Assembly (NCBI RefSeq): GCF_006716565.1
Contig: NZ_VFPG01000001.1
Span: forward strand, 434,001-498,000
Length of the DNA: 64,000 nt
Direction of reading: 5' to 3'
From: Nocardia bhagyanarayanae
GTDB lineage: Bacteria; Actinomycetota; Actinomycetes; Mycobacteriales; Mycobacteriaceae
Shown one piece after another: positions 12,001 through 24,000 of this stretch. The notes beneath the pieces are model-generated. The model made no database searches. It had not been told where the DNA came from and saw nothing but the letters and a program-made list of their open reading frames with translations. Position 1 is the stretch's first letter. The number at the start of each line of letters is the position of its first letter. The position numbers and the translations under genes were made by a program.

Positions 12001-15000
12001 TCGGCGGTCGCGGGCGGTTCCGAGCTCTCCTGCGTCGCGGGCAGGTCGCCGGAGTCCGGATCCGATTGCGGCCGTGCGAGTTCCGGTCGCCACGCGTTGT
12101 GTCCCTCGGCCACCGGATGCAGTGGGATCCGCTGACCGTCCACCTCGATGACGATCGCGCGCGATTCGTCGCGCGCGCCCGGCGATTCCGGCACGCCACT
12201 CGCGGGGCGCGACTGCACTGTCTGTTCAGGGCGAGCCGAACCGGACTGTTCCCCAACGACTCTCGAACTTTGCGCACTGTCCGGCGTGCCCTGCTGGACA
12301 GGCGGAGCAGCGGGCTCGGTTGGCACACGGCGGGCGCCGCCCGAGGAATCGGAATCCGGCGTCGGCTCCGGCCGCGCCGACCTGCCCGCGCCAGCACCGT
12401 CCTCGTCCGGACCGGATTCGTCGTCGGTGTTCGAATCAGGCTGCGGCGCTGCCCCTTCCGCACCGTCACCGGTCGGCTCACCGGGATCCGGCATCCCGGT
12501 CCGCGGCCGCTCCGGCGGCTTCTTCCCGCCGCCACCCGCGTCGGGCCCGGGCGAGAGCTGGGAGGGCGGCTGTGGAACGGTCCCCTCGGCGAGGGCACGT
12601 CGCGCGTTCGCCACCAGGGTCTCGTGGATGACGCGCGCCGGTTCGCTCGCGGCCTCCCCGATGAGTTCGACCTCGGCGAAGCCCTCGGGAATCGCCTCGC
12701 CCGGGTTCAGTTCGCCGTTGTCGTGGAAGCTGTAGCCGCTGAGCTGACGAATCCAGGTGTGGTACCCCGCACCGCCCGCGGCGAGGTGCGCCGCCGCGAA
12801 CTCCTCCTCGTACCGACGGCGCAGGATGCCCTCGATCGTCGCGCGGGTCTCCTCGGACGACAGATAGTCGAGTACGTGCCCGACCTCGTGGACCACGGCG
12901 CCGTACGCCGGTCGCCGCTCCATGGCCGGGTGCTTGTGCCCGGAACTGACGTCCATGCTCATCGTCGCCCAGAACAGCTCGGCACTGGTGGCCAGCTGGT
13001 AGTCGAGAACGACTCGGGCGCCGCCGTTCTCGGGCTCCCACTGCGTCGCGGCGAACGCACCGCGGTGGTTCTGCACCGTGAGGATGTCGAGGATCGCCAC
13101 CGGCGCGCCCGGGTACTTCGTGAGCATGTCGTCGATCGCCCTGGCGTACTCCCGGAGCACCTCGACATCGAGGTGGGGCAGATCGAACCGGAGCACCTGC
13201 AGCGGGCGCCGCTCACCCAGCAGCTCGACGCCGTGTCGTTCGCTCAGCACGCGGACGATCTCCGGGATGTCGCGCTGGGACCACTCGTCCTGGCGTGGCC
13301 GGTCCATCGGCTGGATCTCGGAAGGCGGCGCCTCGTCGAACGGCTCGGGGGGAGCCAGCCGCAGGGGCGGCGTGCCGGCATCGTCCACCTGCTCTGGCGG
13401 CTCCAACCGCAGTACGGAATCCGGCGCGTCGGTGGCGTCGTCCGGCCCCGAGGAGGTCACCGGCGGCTTGCGCTGCTCGGGCTGTGCGGGCGTATCTCCC
13501 GGCGCGGGTTCACCGGCGATCTGGGCAGGCGAACCCGTGTCGGGGACCACGGTGGCGCGGATCAACCAGTGACCGTCGTTGCCGAGGCTCCGCACCGAGT
13601 CGACGCGCCAGTTCAGGCCGCGGCCGAGCATGACGACCGGCACCGGCATGCCGGACGGCAGGAAACGGTTCATGAACAGGGCGGGCGTGCCCGCGGGGAC
13701 GGTCAGCTCGAGGTGGAAGCGGCCGCCGTCGATCGGCGGTACCTCGCCCAGCGCGACCTGCGGGAACTCCGCGATCTGGTGCAGCGAGCCAACCACGTCG
13801 CCGGTCATGTCCAGCGGGTTCTCGGGCCGGACGTAGGTCATCACCGCGGTGTCGGGAAGGCGGAGGCGGGTGAGGACGTCGTCGAGAATGCGCACGGCCG
13901 CGGCGAGTTCGGGGGTGAGTTCCGCGTCACCGCGCAAGGCGGCGTCGATCTCGGCGCGGAACCGGCTGCCGTCGGCGCTCAACGAAGCGATGCGTTCCAG
14001 CACCGCGCGCTCGTGCGGGGCGAGCGCGTCGACCACCGCGTCCCAGTTCTCGTATCCGTACCGCAGGCGCGCACCGAACCGCGGGTTGTCGAGCTCGTGG
14101 CGGTCCCCGGAGGTTTCGGCGTTGCCGTCCTGTTCGGGGTCGTCCGCCTCGTCCCGCTGCTCGTCGCGGTGGATCGGCCGCGTGGTTTCGTCCTGCTGTG
14201 CGGGTGGTTCACCCTGCGGATCCACCGGTCGCCCGTGTGCGTCGCGCTCGACGTTCGTGGCGCCGCGGCGCAGGTCGATGGTCGGGTTGTCACCGATGGC
14301 ACCGGCCGAACCTTGGTCCGTATCACCATCGTTCGGCGGCACCCCGTTGTCCGGCAGGTCGCCGCCCGGATCACCGGGCGCGGTGTCCTGCGAGCGAACC
14401 GGCTGTGTCCGTGCGGCATTCGGACCACCCGGCCAATTCGACACCCGCGGATCGGCAGGATCCTGTGGAGCAGCCGAGGGAGACCCATCGATCTCTGGAC
14501 CTGGGCGACGACCCAGGTCGACGGTCGGATCGTCGGCGTCGACGGGACGTGGGAGCGGCACGGTCGGGTCGTCCGCACCGACCGGACCTGGAAGCTGCAC
14601 CGTCGGATCATCGGCATCGACCGAACGTGGGAGCGGCACGGTCGGGTCGTCCGCACCGACCGGACCTGGAAGCTGCACGGTCGGGTCGTCCGCACCGACC
14701 GACCCTGGGAGCTGCACCGTCGGATCATCCGCACCGACCGGACGCCCGAGCGACACCGTCGCGACATCGTCCGGTGACGGCGTCGGCGGCAGCTGGCCGG
14801 GGGTGTGGGATGGCAGCGCTGGACGGTTCGGTCCGGAATCGGGTCCGGGGCCGGGTGGCAACGGAGCGGGACCATCGTCGTCGGAATCCGGGCCCGGTTG
14901 CCGAGTAACGTCCTCGGGCAGCGGAGCGGGCGCGTATTTCGTGCCCTTGCGCCAGCCGGTCAGTGGTGGCCGCACCGAGTCCCAGTCGAAGCCGATGCGG

Positions 15001-18000
15001 ATGGCGTACTGGTTGGCATCGCGCCAGGCCGCCCAGTCGTTGGCGCGCAGGAAGTTCGACTCCGCCAAGGCGTCCTGCAACATCAGCACGTCTTCGGGTT
15101 TCGCATCGTCGGCGATCAGCCGGAGCCACGCCTCGGCCACATCGGCGACCTCGTCCAGGCGCATCCGCGCGGGCGACCCGTCGATGGGCAGCGCCCGCCG
15201 GTACTCGGCCTCCATGTAGTGGTGCTTGATCTGCGCGATCTGTTCGCGGCTGAACGCCGGAACGGAATTGTCCAAGCGCACAGCGACCTCGGCGGCGATC
15301 GCGGCTCGGTCGGGCTTGAGGCCGAGCAGCGCCTCGCGGATGTCGTCGACCAATCTGGCTGCGTCGCCGGGCTGTTCGCTGCGCAGCGTTCCTGCCAGGT
15401 CCGCGACGATGGCGCCGAGGTCAGGGCCGGGGTCGTCGGAGTTGCGCGTCGTCACCTCGATGCGCGCCGACATGTAGTCTTCGACGACGCTCGCGATCCG
15501 GTCCACGATCTCCGCCGCGCGAACCTCGCGCGCCGCGCCCTCGAACTCGGGGCGGGCGGCGAGATTGGCTGTGATGCGGTCGATGTCACCATCGGACGAA
15601 CGGAACAGCCGGTACTGCTCGGTGGCCCAGTTCTGCACCCGCTGCCACGCGCGCTGCTCGTCGACCTGTTTCCTGTCGTAGCCGTCCAATTCGCCTGGGG
15701 CGTGTGCCTGCTCGGCGCGCTCGGGTTCGCGGGCCATCGGCTGGACGTCGGCGCGCTTCTTCCGGAACCAGGGGTGGCCCTTGAAGCCGGGCGAGATCCG
15801 GCCGGGATGCGCGGAGTCGTTGTACCAGGTGAAACCGAACAACTTCGCCGGTTCCAAGGTCAACCGCATGAAGTGGTAGAAGACGTCCGCGAAGGGCAGC
15901 TCGTAGGTCGGGCCGGGGTAGGTCGGCTGCCCACCGGGGATCGTGGGCAGCAGGCCCTTGTTGATGCCGGAGCCGTTGTCCACGAACGGATCCACCACCG
16001 CCGCCTGGAACGGATTCGTCGCCCAGCCGCTGACGCCCTCGGGCAGATCGCGCTCCTTGAACTCCTTCGGCGTCGTCGGGCCCTTACGGTTGGTCCGCCA
16101 TTCCGGCCGCTCCGGATTCACCTCGTACCACGTCGTCGAATCGCGCTCACCGGACTGCCAGCGCACCCGGCGCAGGATGGGAGCGTCGTCGGGACCGAGC
16201 GTCATGAATTCCCGCGAGGGCGGACGCAGTCGCCTGGTCGTCACCGGCTGATCGAGTTCGGCCACGAGTTCGCGGTACTCGATCGTCGTGTCCCGCGACA
16301 GCATCGCGCGCGCCACCCGCGAATCGCGATGAGTGGCATCGAGCAGGGCGGCGTCGTGTTCGGCCCGTGGCGCGGCGAGCGTGCCGCGCGGTGCGATCAC
16401 GATGATCCGCTGCGGGTCGCCATCGACGAACCCGACCCGGTCGCTGACCTGACGCGCGCCCTCCGCGGCGAGGAAATCGCGTCCCGCTCCTGCCAATTCG
16501 GCGATCCTGCCTTGGATGCGGGCGATGCGATTGTCGGCCTCGTTCACGCGCGTCGCGGCCTCGCGCAGCAAGTCGATGTTGCGGACGTGTTCGGCCAGCT
16601 GGTCCACCCTGATGGTCCGACCGGCCGCCTCAGCCAGCGCCGCTTCCAGCGCCTGCTCGGGCGACTCCAGCCGCGCCACGGCATTCGGGCCCAGATCGGC
16701 CTCGTTCACCCGCAAGCGCGCGGCGATATCGGCGCGCATCTGCCGCCACGGCTTGGACTCGAGCACCTCGCGGGCGCGCTCCCGTGCCAGGCGGTCGACT
16801 TCGGCGCTGACCTGCCGCGACAGCGGTTGCGGCTCCCCGATGCCGACCCGGCCGAGCGCCGCGATCCGGCGATCCACTTCGGCCAGCGCCGTCTGCACGC
16901 GGTTGTACCGCAACGCGGCATCGTGCAACTTGAAGATCTGCTCGCGGCGACGCGCGATCTCGCCGAGATCGAGCTCCTCGCGTGCCACATACCCGGCTTC
17001 TTCGCCGGTGCCCGCGACGTTCCTGGTGCCGGCGACACTCGCTTCCAGGTGTTCCAGGGTGCGCGCCAGATTGGACTGGTTCAGCGCTTGCGCGGCATCG
17101 CCGAACGGCAGCGGAAGATCGCTGAACCGCGAGTACCTGTCATCGCGCTTGGCGCGCCAGAATTCGCGTTCCCTGGCCAGCACGGCGCGTTCGCGCATCA
17201 GCTGCCGGTACACGCCCTCCGGTGTGTTCGCGAGTTCGAGTTCGGCGATCTCCGCGTCGAGTTCGGCCACCGCAGCATTCGCTTCGTCGAACACGCGCGC
17301 GGCCCGTGCCAAAGCGTCGACGGTCGACGCGTCCGATGCGTCGAGGGCCTCCGCACGCATCCGCCGGATGTCGTCCCATTCCGCGCGCCGCGCCACGGCC
17401 TCGGCGCGCTCCGCACGGAGCCGATCCAGGGCCTCCTGTGCCTCCGGCGGCAACGTCGCGGCCTCGGGCTGCCCGACGTGCGGTTGATCGCCCGGTTCCG
17501 CAGGCTGCGGCTGTCCGCCCGGTTGCGCGGGTTGCGGCTGTTCGCCGGACTGCTGTGATTCGGGCGCCGATGCGCCGCGGTGCGCCTGATCCCCCTCGGC
17601 CTGCACCCCTTCGGCAAGATCCCTGCGATGCTTCGCCTGGTAGTCGGGCTCCACACCCGACTCGTCCGCAGGCTCACCCCGATGCCGCCCCGCACCATCG
17701 CTCGATTCCGACGTCCGAGACTGCGCGCCCTCGGATTCCGCCACCTCGGACTGCGACGCACCATGCTTCGGCTCGTAATCCCGCTCCCGCGAACCCGACT
17801 CATCCGCAGGATCACCCCGATGCCGCCCTGGACCTGCGCTCGGCTCCGGCGTCCGAGACTTCGCGCCCTCAGGCTGCGCGCTCTCAGGCTGCGCGCCTTC
17901 GGGCTCCGCTACTTCGGACTGCGGCGCGCGATGCTTCGGCTCGTAATCCGGTTCCTGCGAATCCGACTCGTCCGCAGGCTCACCCCGATGCCGCCCCGTG

Positions 18001-21000
18001 CCCGCACTCGGATCCGGCGTCCGAGACTGCGCGCCCTCGGGCTCCGCTACATCGGACTGCGACGCACCATGCTTGGGCTCGTAATCCCGCTCCCGCGAAT
18101 CCGACTCGTCCGCAGGCTCACCCCGATGCCGCCCCGTGCCCGCACTCGGATCCGGCGTCCGAGACTGCGCGCCGTCGGGTTGCGCGCCCTCGGGCTCCGC
18201 TACATCGGACTGCGGCGCGCGATGCTTCGGCTCGTAATCCGTTTCCTGCGAACTGGACTCGTCCGCAGGCTGACCACGATGCCGCCCTGTGCCCGCGCTC
18301 GGCTCCGGCGGCGGAGCCTGCGCGCCCTCGGATTCCGCCACATCGGACTGCGACGCACGATGCTTCGGCTCGTATGGCCGCGCCTGCGCCTGCGACTCGT
18401 CCGCGGGCAGGCCGCGATGCTTCGGCTGGTGCGCGTCGGGTTCGGCTTCGGACTCGTCCTCCGGGCGGCCACGGTGCTTCGGTTCGGCCGTTTCCGGCTG
18501 CGAAACTTCCTGCTGCGGAGCAGCGTGCTTCGGCTCGTAGGTTTTCGCCTCGGGCTGGGATTCATCCGCTGGGCGGCCGCGGTGCTTCGGCTGGTAGGGC
18601 TCGGGCTGCGACCCGGCGGCGTCGGAACCGCCGGAGGGGTCGTGGCCCGGGGGCACGGACGCGGCGGGGTCGGCGCTGCCGGTGTCCGGTGGACGGATGG
18701 GGGTCGTTGTGACCGTGCCGGATTCGTCGACCTCGACGTGGACGTAGTCGACGCGCACTCCGGCGTCGGCCAGCTGCTGCCGTTCCCGGGGCGAGAGCAG
18801 GTCGTCCGGCGACGGAGAGGGCGAGGCGACCAGCACTCGCCTGCCGCCGGGCAGGTGGCCGACACCCTCGGAGTCGACTCGCGCGTCCACGCCGGCGAGT
18901 ACATCGCGGGCCGCGTGCTCTCCCGCACGCTGCACAGCGGCGCGTTCGTCGGCGAGCGCGGTCCGCAGACGATCCAGCTCGGTCCGGATTTCCGCGGCGG
19001 CCGAACGCGATTCGGCGGCATCCCGCAGAGCGGCGGCCAGTTCGTCGCGCTGGGGCAGGATTCGGGCCGGATCGTCCGGACGACCGATCAGCTCGGCCAC
19101 CGCGGCATCGGCGGCCCGTACCCGCGCGTCGACGGCTTCGGCGATCTCACGCGGGCCGAGACCATCGGGGTCGACGCCGATCGTCCGAGCGAGATCCGCC
19201 AGCGCCGACTCGATTCGAGCGCGCTCGGACGCGGTGCTTGCGATATCGGCCGCGAGTCGCGGTAGCCGACCGCGGAACTCCGGTGTCACCGGATCGTGCA
19301 CGCGCGGTATGCCGATGCGCGGCCACGCGGGCGCCTGCGGCGCAGGCGCGGCGGCAACGACCGGGCCGACCGGCACATCGGCGAGGTGAACCGCGGCCTC
19401 GGCGGGCAGGAAAGCCACTGCGACATCGATGAATTCACGCATGCGAGCGACATCGTCACCGACCATCGCCAGCTGACTCACCTCGCGGAGAGTCGCCATG
19501 ACGTTCTCCGGCAGCAGGGAATCCGGGCCGAGCCGGTCGGCGACCGCCGGAATGCTGTCGGCCAGCTCCCGCATCCGGGCCGCCAGTGCATCGCGCCGCG
19601 CAACGGCGTCGGTGACCGCCCGATCACCCTCCGGCTGCGGGCCGCCCGGCCACACCCTGGTCCGCGGATCCTCCTGCCCCGGCTGCCCGAGCTGACGGTG
19701 CGCATCACGCAGCGCCCGCTGGTAGCGCTCCTCGGCGCGCTGGCGTGGTGACCGGCCGCCCGTTCCGTGCTGCTCCGGTGTCGCGCCGGTCGGCCGGTCC
19801 GGGCCGAAGTCGGTGCGGCGGTGGACGATTCGACCGTTGTCGAGGGTGGCGATCTCGATGTGGGTGACCACCACTCCCGGCCGGGCGAGCAGCGGGCGCA
19901 GCAGCGGATACTCGGCGTCGAGCTGGGCGCGCGCATTCCCGGGCGAATGCCAGCCGACCACGACGATGCGCGGCGGCTCACCGGCCACGACGCCGACGGT
20001 GTCGTCGATGCGACCCGCGCCCTCCTCGGCCAGCGCTTCGCGCTGCATGGCGCGGGCCAGTGCCTCGTCGAGCACCTCCACCTCGGACTCGGCGGCGAGG
20101 TAGCGCAGGGCGGCTTCGCGCAGTTCCGCGATGCGCGCCGCCTGCTCGGGATGCGCCCTCCCCAACCGCTCGATGGTGTTCGCCACCTGATCCGGGTACG
20201 GGCCCAGCTCCTCGCGGGTGACCGGCAGGCCCGCCATCGCCGCGTTCCTGGCCGCGTCCGCCGCGTTGAATTCCCGGACGGCAGTGGCGTTCTCCGCCGC
20301 GAGCCGCTGAGTCACGCGGCGGGCGATCTCGACATCGGTCCTGGGCCCGGGTTCCTCGGGATCCGGGGTCGGCGGCGCGGGCGGCCGCTGCGGTGGTTTC
20401 CGGCCGCCACCGTCGGCGGAGGGTTCCGGCCGGGTGTGCGCACTCGAGCCCTCGTCCTGGCTCGCGACCACACCCTGGGCGGCGGGCGGCAGCGCGGGCG
20501 GTTCGGTGGGACGGGTCGCGGCCAGCGCCGCGTCCACCCGCGCCAGCTCGGCGTCGGCGGCCTGCTGCCTGCGCGCGGCCCCAGCCAGATCGTCGAGCGC
20601 GGCGGCGCGGTCCTGCGGTTCGGCGGTGCGGTAGCGAGCGGTGGCCGCCTCGACCTCTGCACGGGCGGCGTCGAGCTGGGCGAGCGCGGCGCCGCGCTCG
20701 CCGAGCAGCCGCGCGATCTCCAGTGGTCGTCGCGCCTGCCGATCCAGTTCCGCGGCCCGCTCGTTGAGCGCGGCGAGCATGTCGAGATCTTCGGCCCGCC
20801 CGTGCACCTCGGCGCGCAGTTCGGCCTGCACCTTCGCCAGTTGCCGCGGCGTGAGCCGTTCCTTCTGGTCGATCTTTCCGTCGCGATAGATCTCGTAGAC
20901 CTTCTCGAAACGCTTGGCCTTGGCCGCCTTTTCCTCGTCGGTGTCGGTCGGCTGAATCGGTTCGGGCAGATCGACGCCGACGGTCCTGGTGAAATCCTGG

Positions 21001-24000
21001 TTCGGCGTCGGCTGCGGATCGGGCGCGGAGTTGTTCGCGCCGAGCATGCCGAATCCGTCGAGCACCCGGGCGCCGCGCAGCGCCTCGGCCAGCGACTCGA
21101 GATCGCCGACCATGTCGAGCAGATGCGCGACGGCCTTGTCGTGTACCGGGAATTCGACATCGGCCAGGCGGGGGTCCACCGCGTCCGCGCCGCGCGACAC
21201 CGGATCGAACGGGTCGAGCCGATTGATGGTGCGGTAGTACTCGGTGAGCGCATCGATCAGGTTCTCGCGCTCGGCCGGTCTGCGCGCGAGCTTGGCGATC
21301 GCCTTGTTCAGCCGCTTCGGATCGGTGCCGGTCCGGTCGGGGCGGTACTTCTTCTCGTCGTTGCGGTAGTTGCGCGGGAAGAGGTCCTTGGGGAAACGGC
21401 CGCGCCGCCTGCCCACCCCGAGCCGATCGGCGAGCCGATCCCGCGCGGCGTCGACCACATCGGCATCGATGCCGCGCATGAGCGTCGCGTAGGCGACGAG
21501 GTCCTCGACGGCCTGATGCCTGCGGGCCGAGCCGATCTTGTCCAGCACGAAGGCCTTGGCGAGCCGCTCCGGCGTCAGCTCGCCGGGCTCGAGCTTCAGC
21601 CGGTCGGCCAGCTGCGCGCGGGCGTCGCCGATGGTGTGGAAGTCATCGATATCCCAGGCGGTGCGGCCGTAGTCGATGAGCGCTTCGATCTGGCTGGCCC
21701 TGATCTTGTTCTCCGCGCGGATCTGTTCCATCCGGTCGGACAAGCGCTGCGGGTCGTCGAGCTCGGACTCGGGCACACCCAGCCGCCGCGCGAGTTCCTG
21801 GCGCGCGGCCTCGATCTCGGTGCGGGACAGCCCTTCCAGATCGGGCTTCGGCCGCGGGCTCTCTCCTTCGGTCGTTGGCGCGCTCTCGACAACTGGGCGC
21901 CACCGTCCGTCCTCGTCGAGCAGGAAGGTCAGGTCCAGCCTGCGGCCGTCCACTACCTCATCGACGTGCCGCACCCGCACGGGCTCGCTGTCACTGACCC
22001 GAATGGTGCCGTCGGGCGCGATCTCGGCCACCCGGAACACCACGTCGACCTGACCGTCGCCGACGACCTCGGCGATATTCGGGTGTGCGCGCAGCGCCGC
22101 GGCGAGCACATGGGCGTGGTCGAGGTGACCGTCGACCACCATGAGCCGCATCGGTCCGCCGTCCACACCGGGCAGCAGCCCGAGCCCGTCGGCATCCGGA
22201 ATCAGGAATCCACCGTCGGAGACGATCGAGGAGCGCAGCGCCAGCTCGGTCACCAGCCGCGTGAGCTCGTCGGCGTTGCCGTCGGCACGCACGAATTCGT
22301 CTGCCAGTTCGGCGAATCGGGCGATGTCGTCGGTCCGCGCGTACACATTGGCGAGGGCGTCGGCCAGCGCACCGCGCGGATGCGCGTCGAGATAGTGCAG
22401 GTCGACCTGCAGCAGCTGGGCCCAGACGGCGCGCTCGTCCTTGATCTGATCGCGGCGCAGCGCGTTCACGAAGTAGCCCGGCTTGCCCTGGTCGATGCCG
22501 GGCTGATCGGTGTAGCTGAGGTCGCCCCAGTCGCGACCGGGCTCACCGCCGTTGTTGACCCCCTGCCAGTCCAGCAGCGTCGTCGGCCGGTCGTCGGCGT
22601 GCACGATCTCGCGCAGGAAGCGCGTCATCGGGTCGTTGTCGAAGAAGCTGACCTCTTGGCTGAACGGGATGCGCCGGTTCTCCGCGTCGTAGCGCACGGC
22701 GGCCTCGGCGAGCCCGGCGAGCGCACCGATCCGCCTGGCCTGCTGATACTGCAGGACCCGCACCGCGCGCAGGGCCGCCTCGCCGTCCAGGCCGGGATCG
22801 AGGGCAAGACCCATGTCACGCGCGGCTGCCACGAGCCGGTCCGCCAGCTCCCGGCGACGGTCGGCGGCGTCCGCCAGCTCGTTCAGCAGATCGGCGAAGG
22901 CGCCGGTGGCTCCGGTATTCGCCGCCGGGATCGGGGGGTCGGCCTGTGGAAGCTCGTTGGCCGGAACTTGCTGGGCCTCCGGCGTATTCGCCTGCTGCGC
23001 CGCGTCGTCGCGCCGCCGCATCTCGTCGATGTCGACGCCGTGTTCCTTGCGCACCGCTTCGGGGTCGGTGTCATCGATCCAGGGCCGGTATTCGGTGCCG
23101 TCCATATCGCGGATCGGCTGGAATTCGGCGGCGCGGTCGGGAACGCGGCTGGTCAGGCGGTTCAGGATCGGGATGTACTCGCGGCTCTTCCACATCGTCA
23201 CGCCCTCTTTGAGGACGCGCGCCGGGTTGAACTTGATCTGGAGTACCTCGCCCTGCCCGCTGTCCTTGGTGAGCGGCAGACCCGCCGAGTATCCGAGCAC
23301 CGATTGCCCGGCGCCGTCCACGCTGGAGCCGGAGGGATACTTCGGGTTGTAGCCCTTGAAGCCGTCGCGGTAGGCGGTGTTCGCGAGGAACTTCGACTTG
23401 GGTTTGTCGAGGGCGCCGGGCGGCTTCTGCGCCGCGTGCGGAGTCTCGACCTCCTTCGGGTTCGTAGCCTTGGGCGCGGTCTCCGATTCCTGCGCGGGCG
23501 AATTCTCCTGGCGCAGCACGGGATTCCAGGCACCCGCGCCATCGTCGGTCAGATCGAGATGGAAGGTCAGTCCCTCGAACTCGAACAGATGCTCGCGCTG
23601 CTCCGCCGGACGCGGAGCCGGACGTCCCTCGCCTTCGTCGGGTTCATCGGGCAACGGCGCGGGGGTTGGCGGCCGGTTCGGCGGCTTCCCTTGTCCCCCA
23701 TCGGCATTCGGTTCCATCGGGAACTCGGGCGCCTCGTAGCCGCCGGGTCCACGGCGGTCGGGCCTGCCGTCGGGTCCGAGCCGGAGGTCGTCGGGGTCGG
23801 CGCGGTCCGGTTCGGCCCGGTTCATGACCGATTCGACTTCGGCGCTCGCCTTGCGACCGAAGGGCAGTCGGGCCTTTATGCGGCCGAATATGCTCTTGGG
23901 CGGTGAGGTTTCGCCGAGATCGGCGGTTCCGTCGGTGAGCTTCTTCCCGGTCCTTTCCGCCAACCCGCTCGGGTCCGTATCCACCCGGGCGTCCACGGCG

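Noticed and set aside
14500..14770. Tandem repeats considered as a CRISPR array
   Set aside because: The units are 39 bp and contiguous without unique spacers, and they are in frame with the protein.
9060..14777. Plus-strand open frame of about 1,905 codons
   Set aside because: It is antisense to the giant gene and Arg/Val/Gly-rich without recognisable domains, whereas the minus frame has conserved duplicated modules here.
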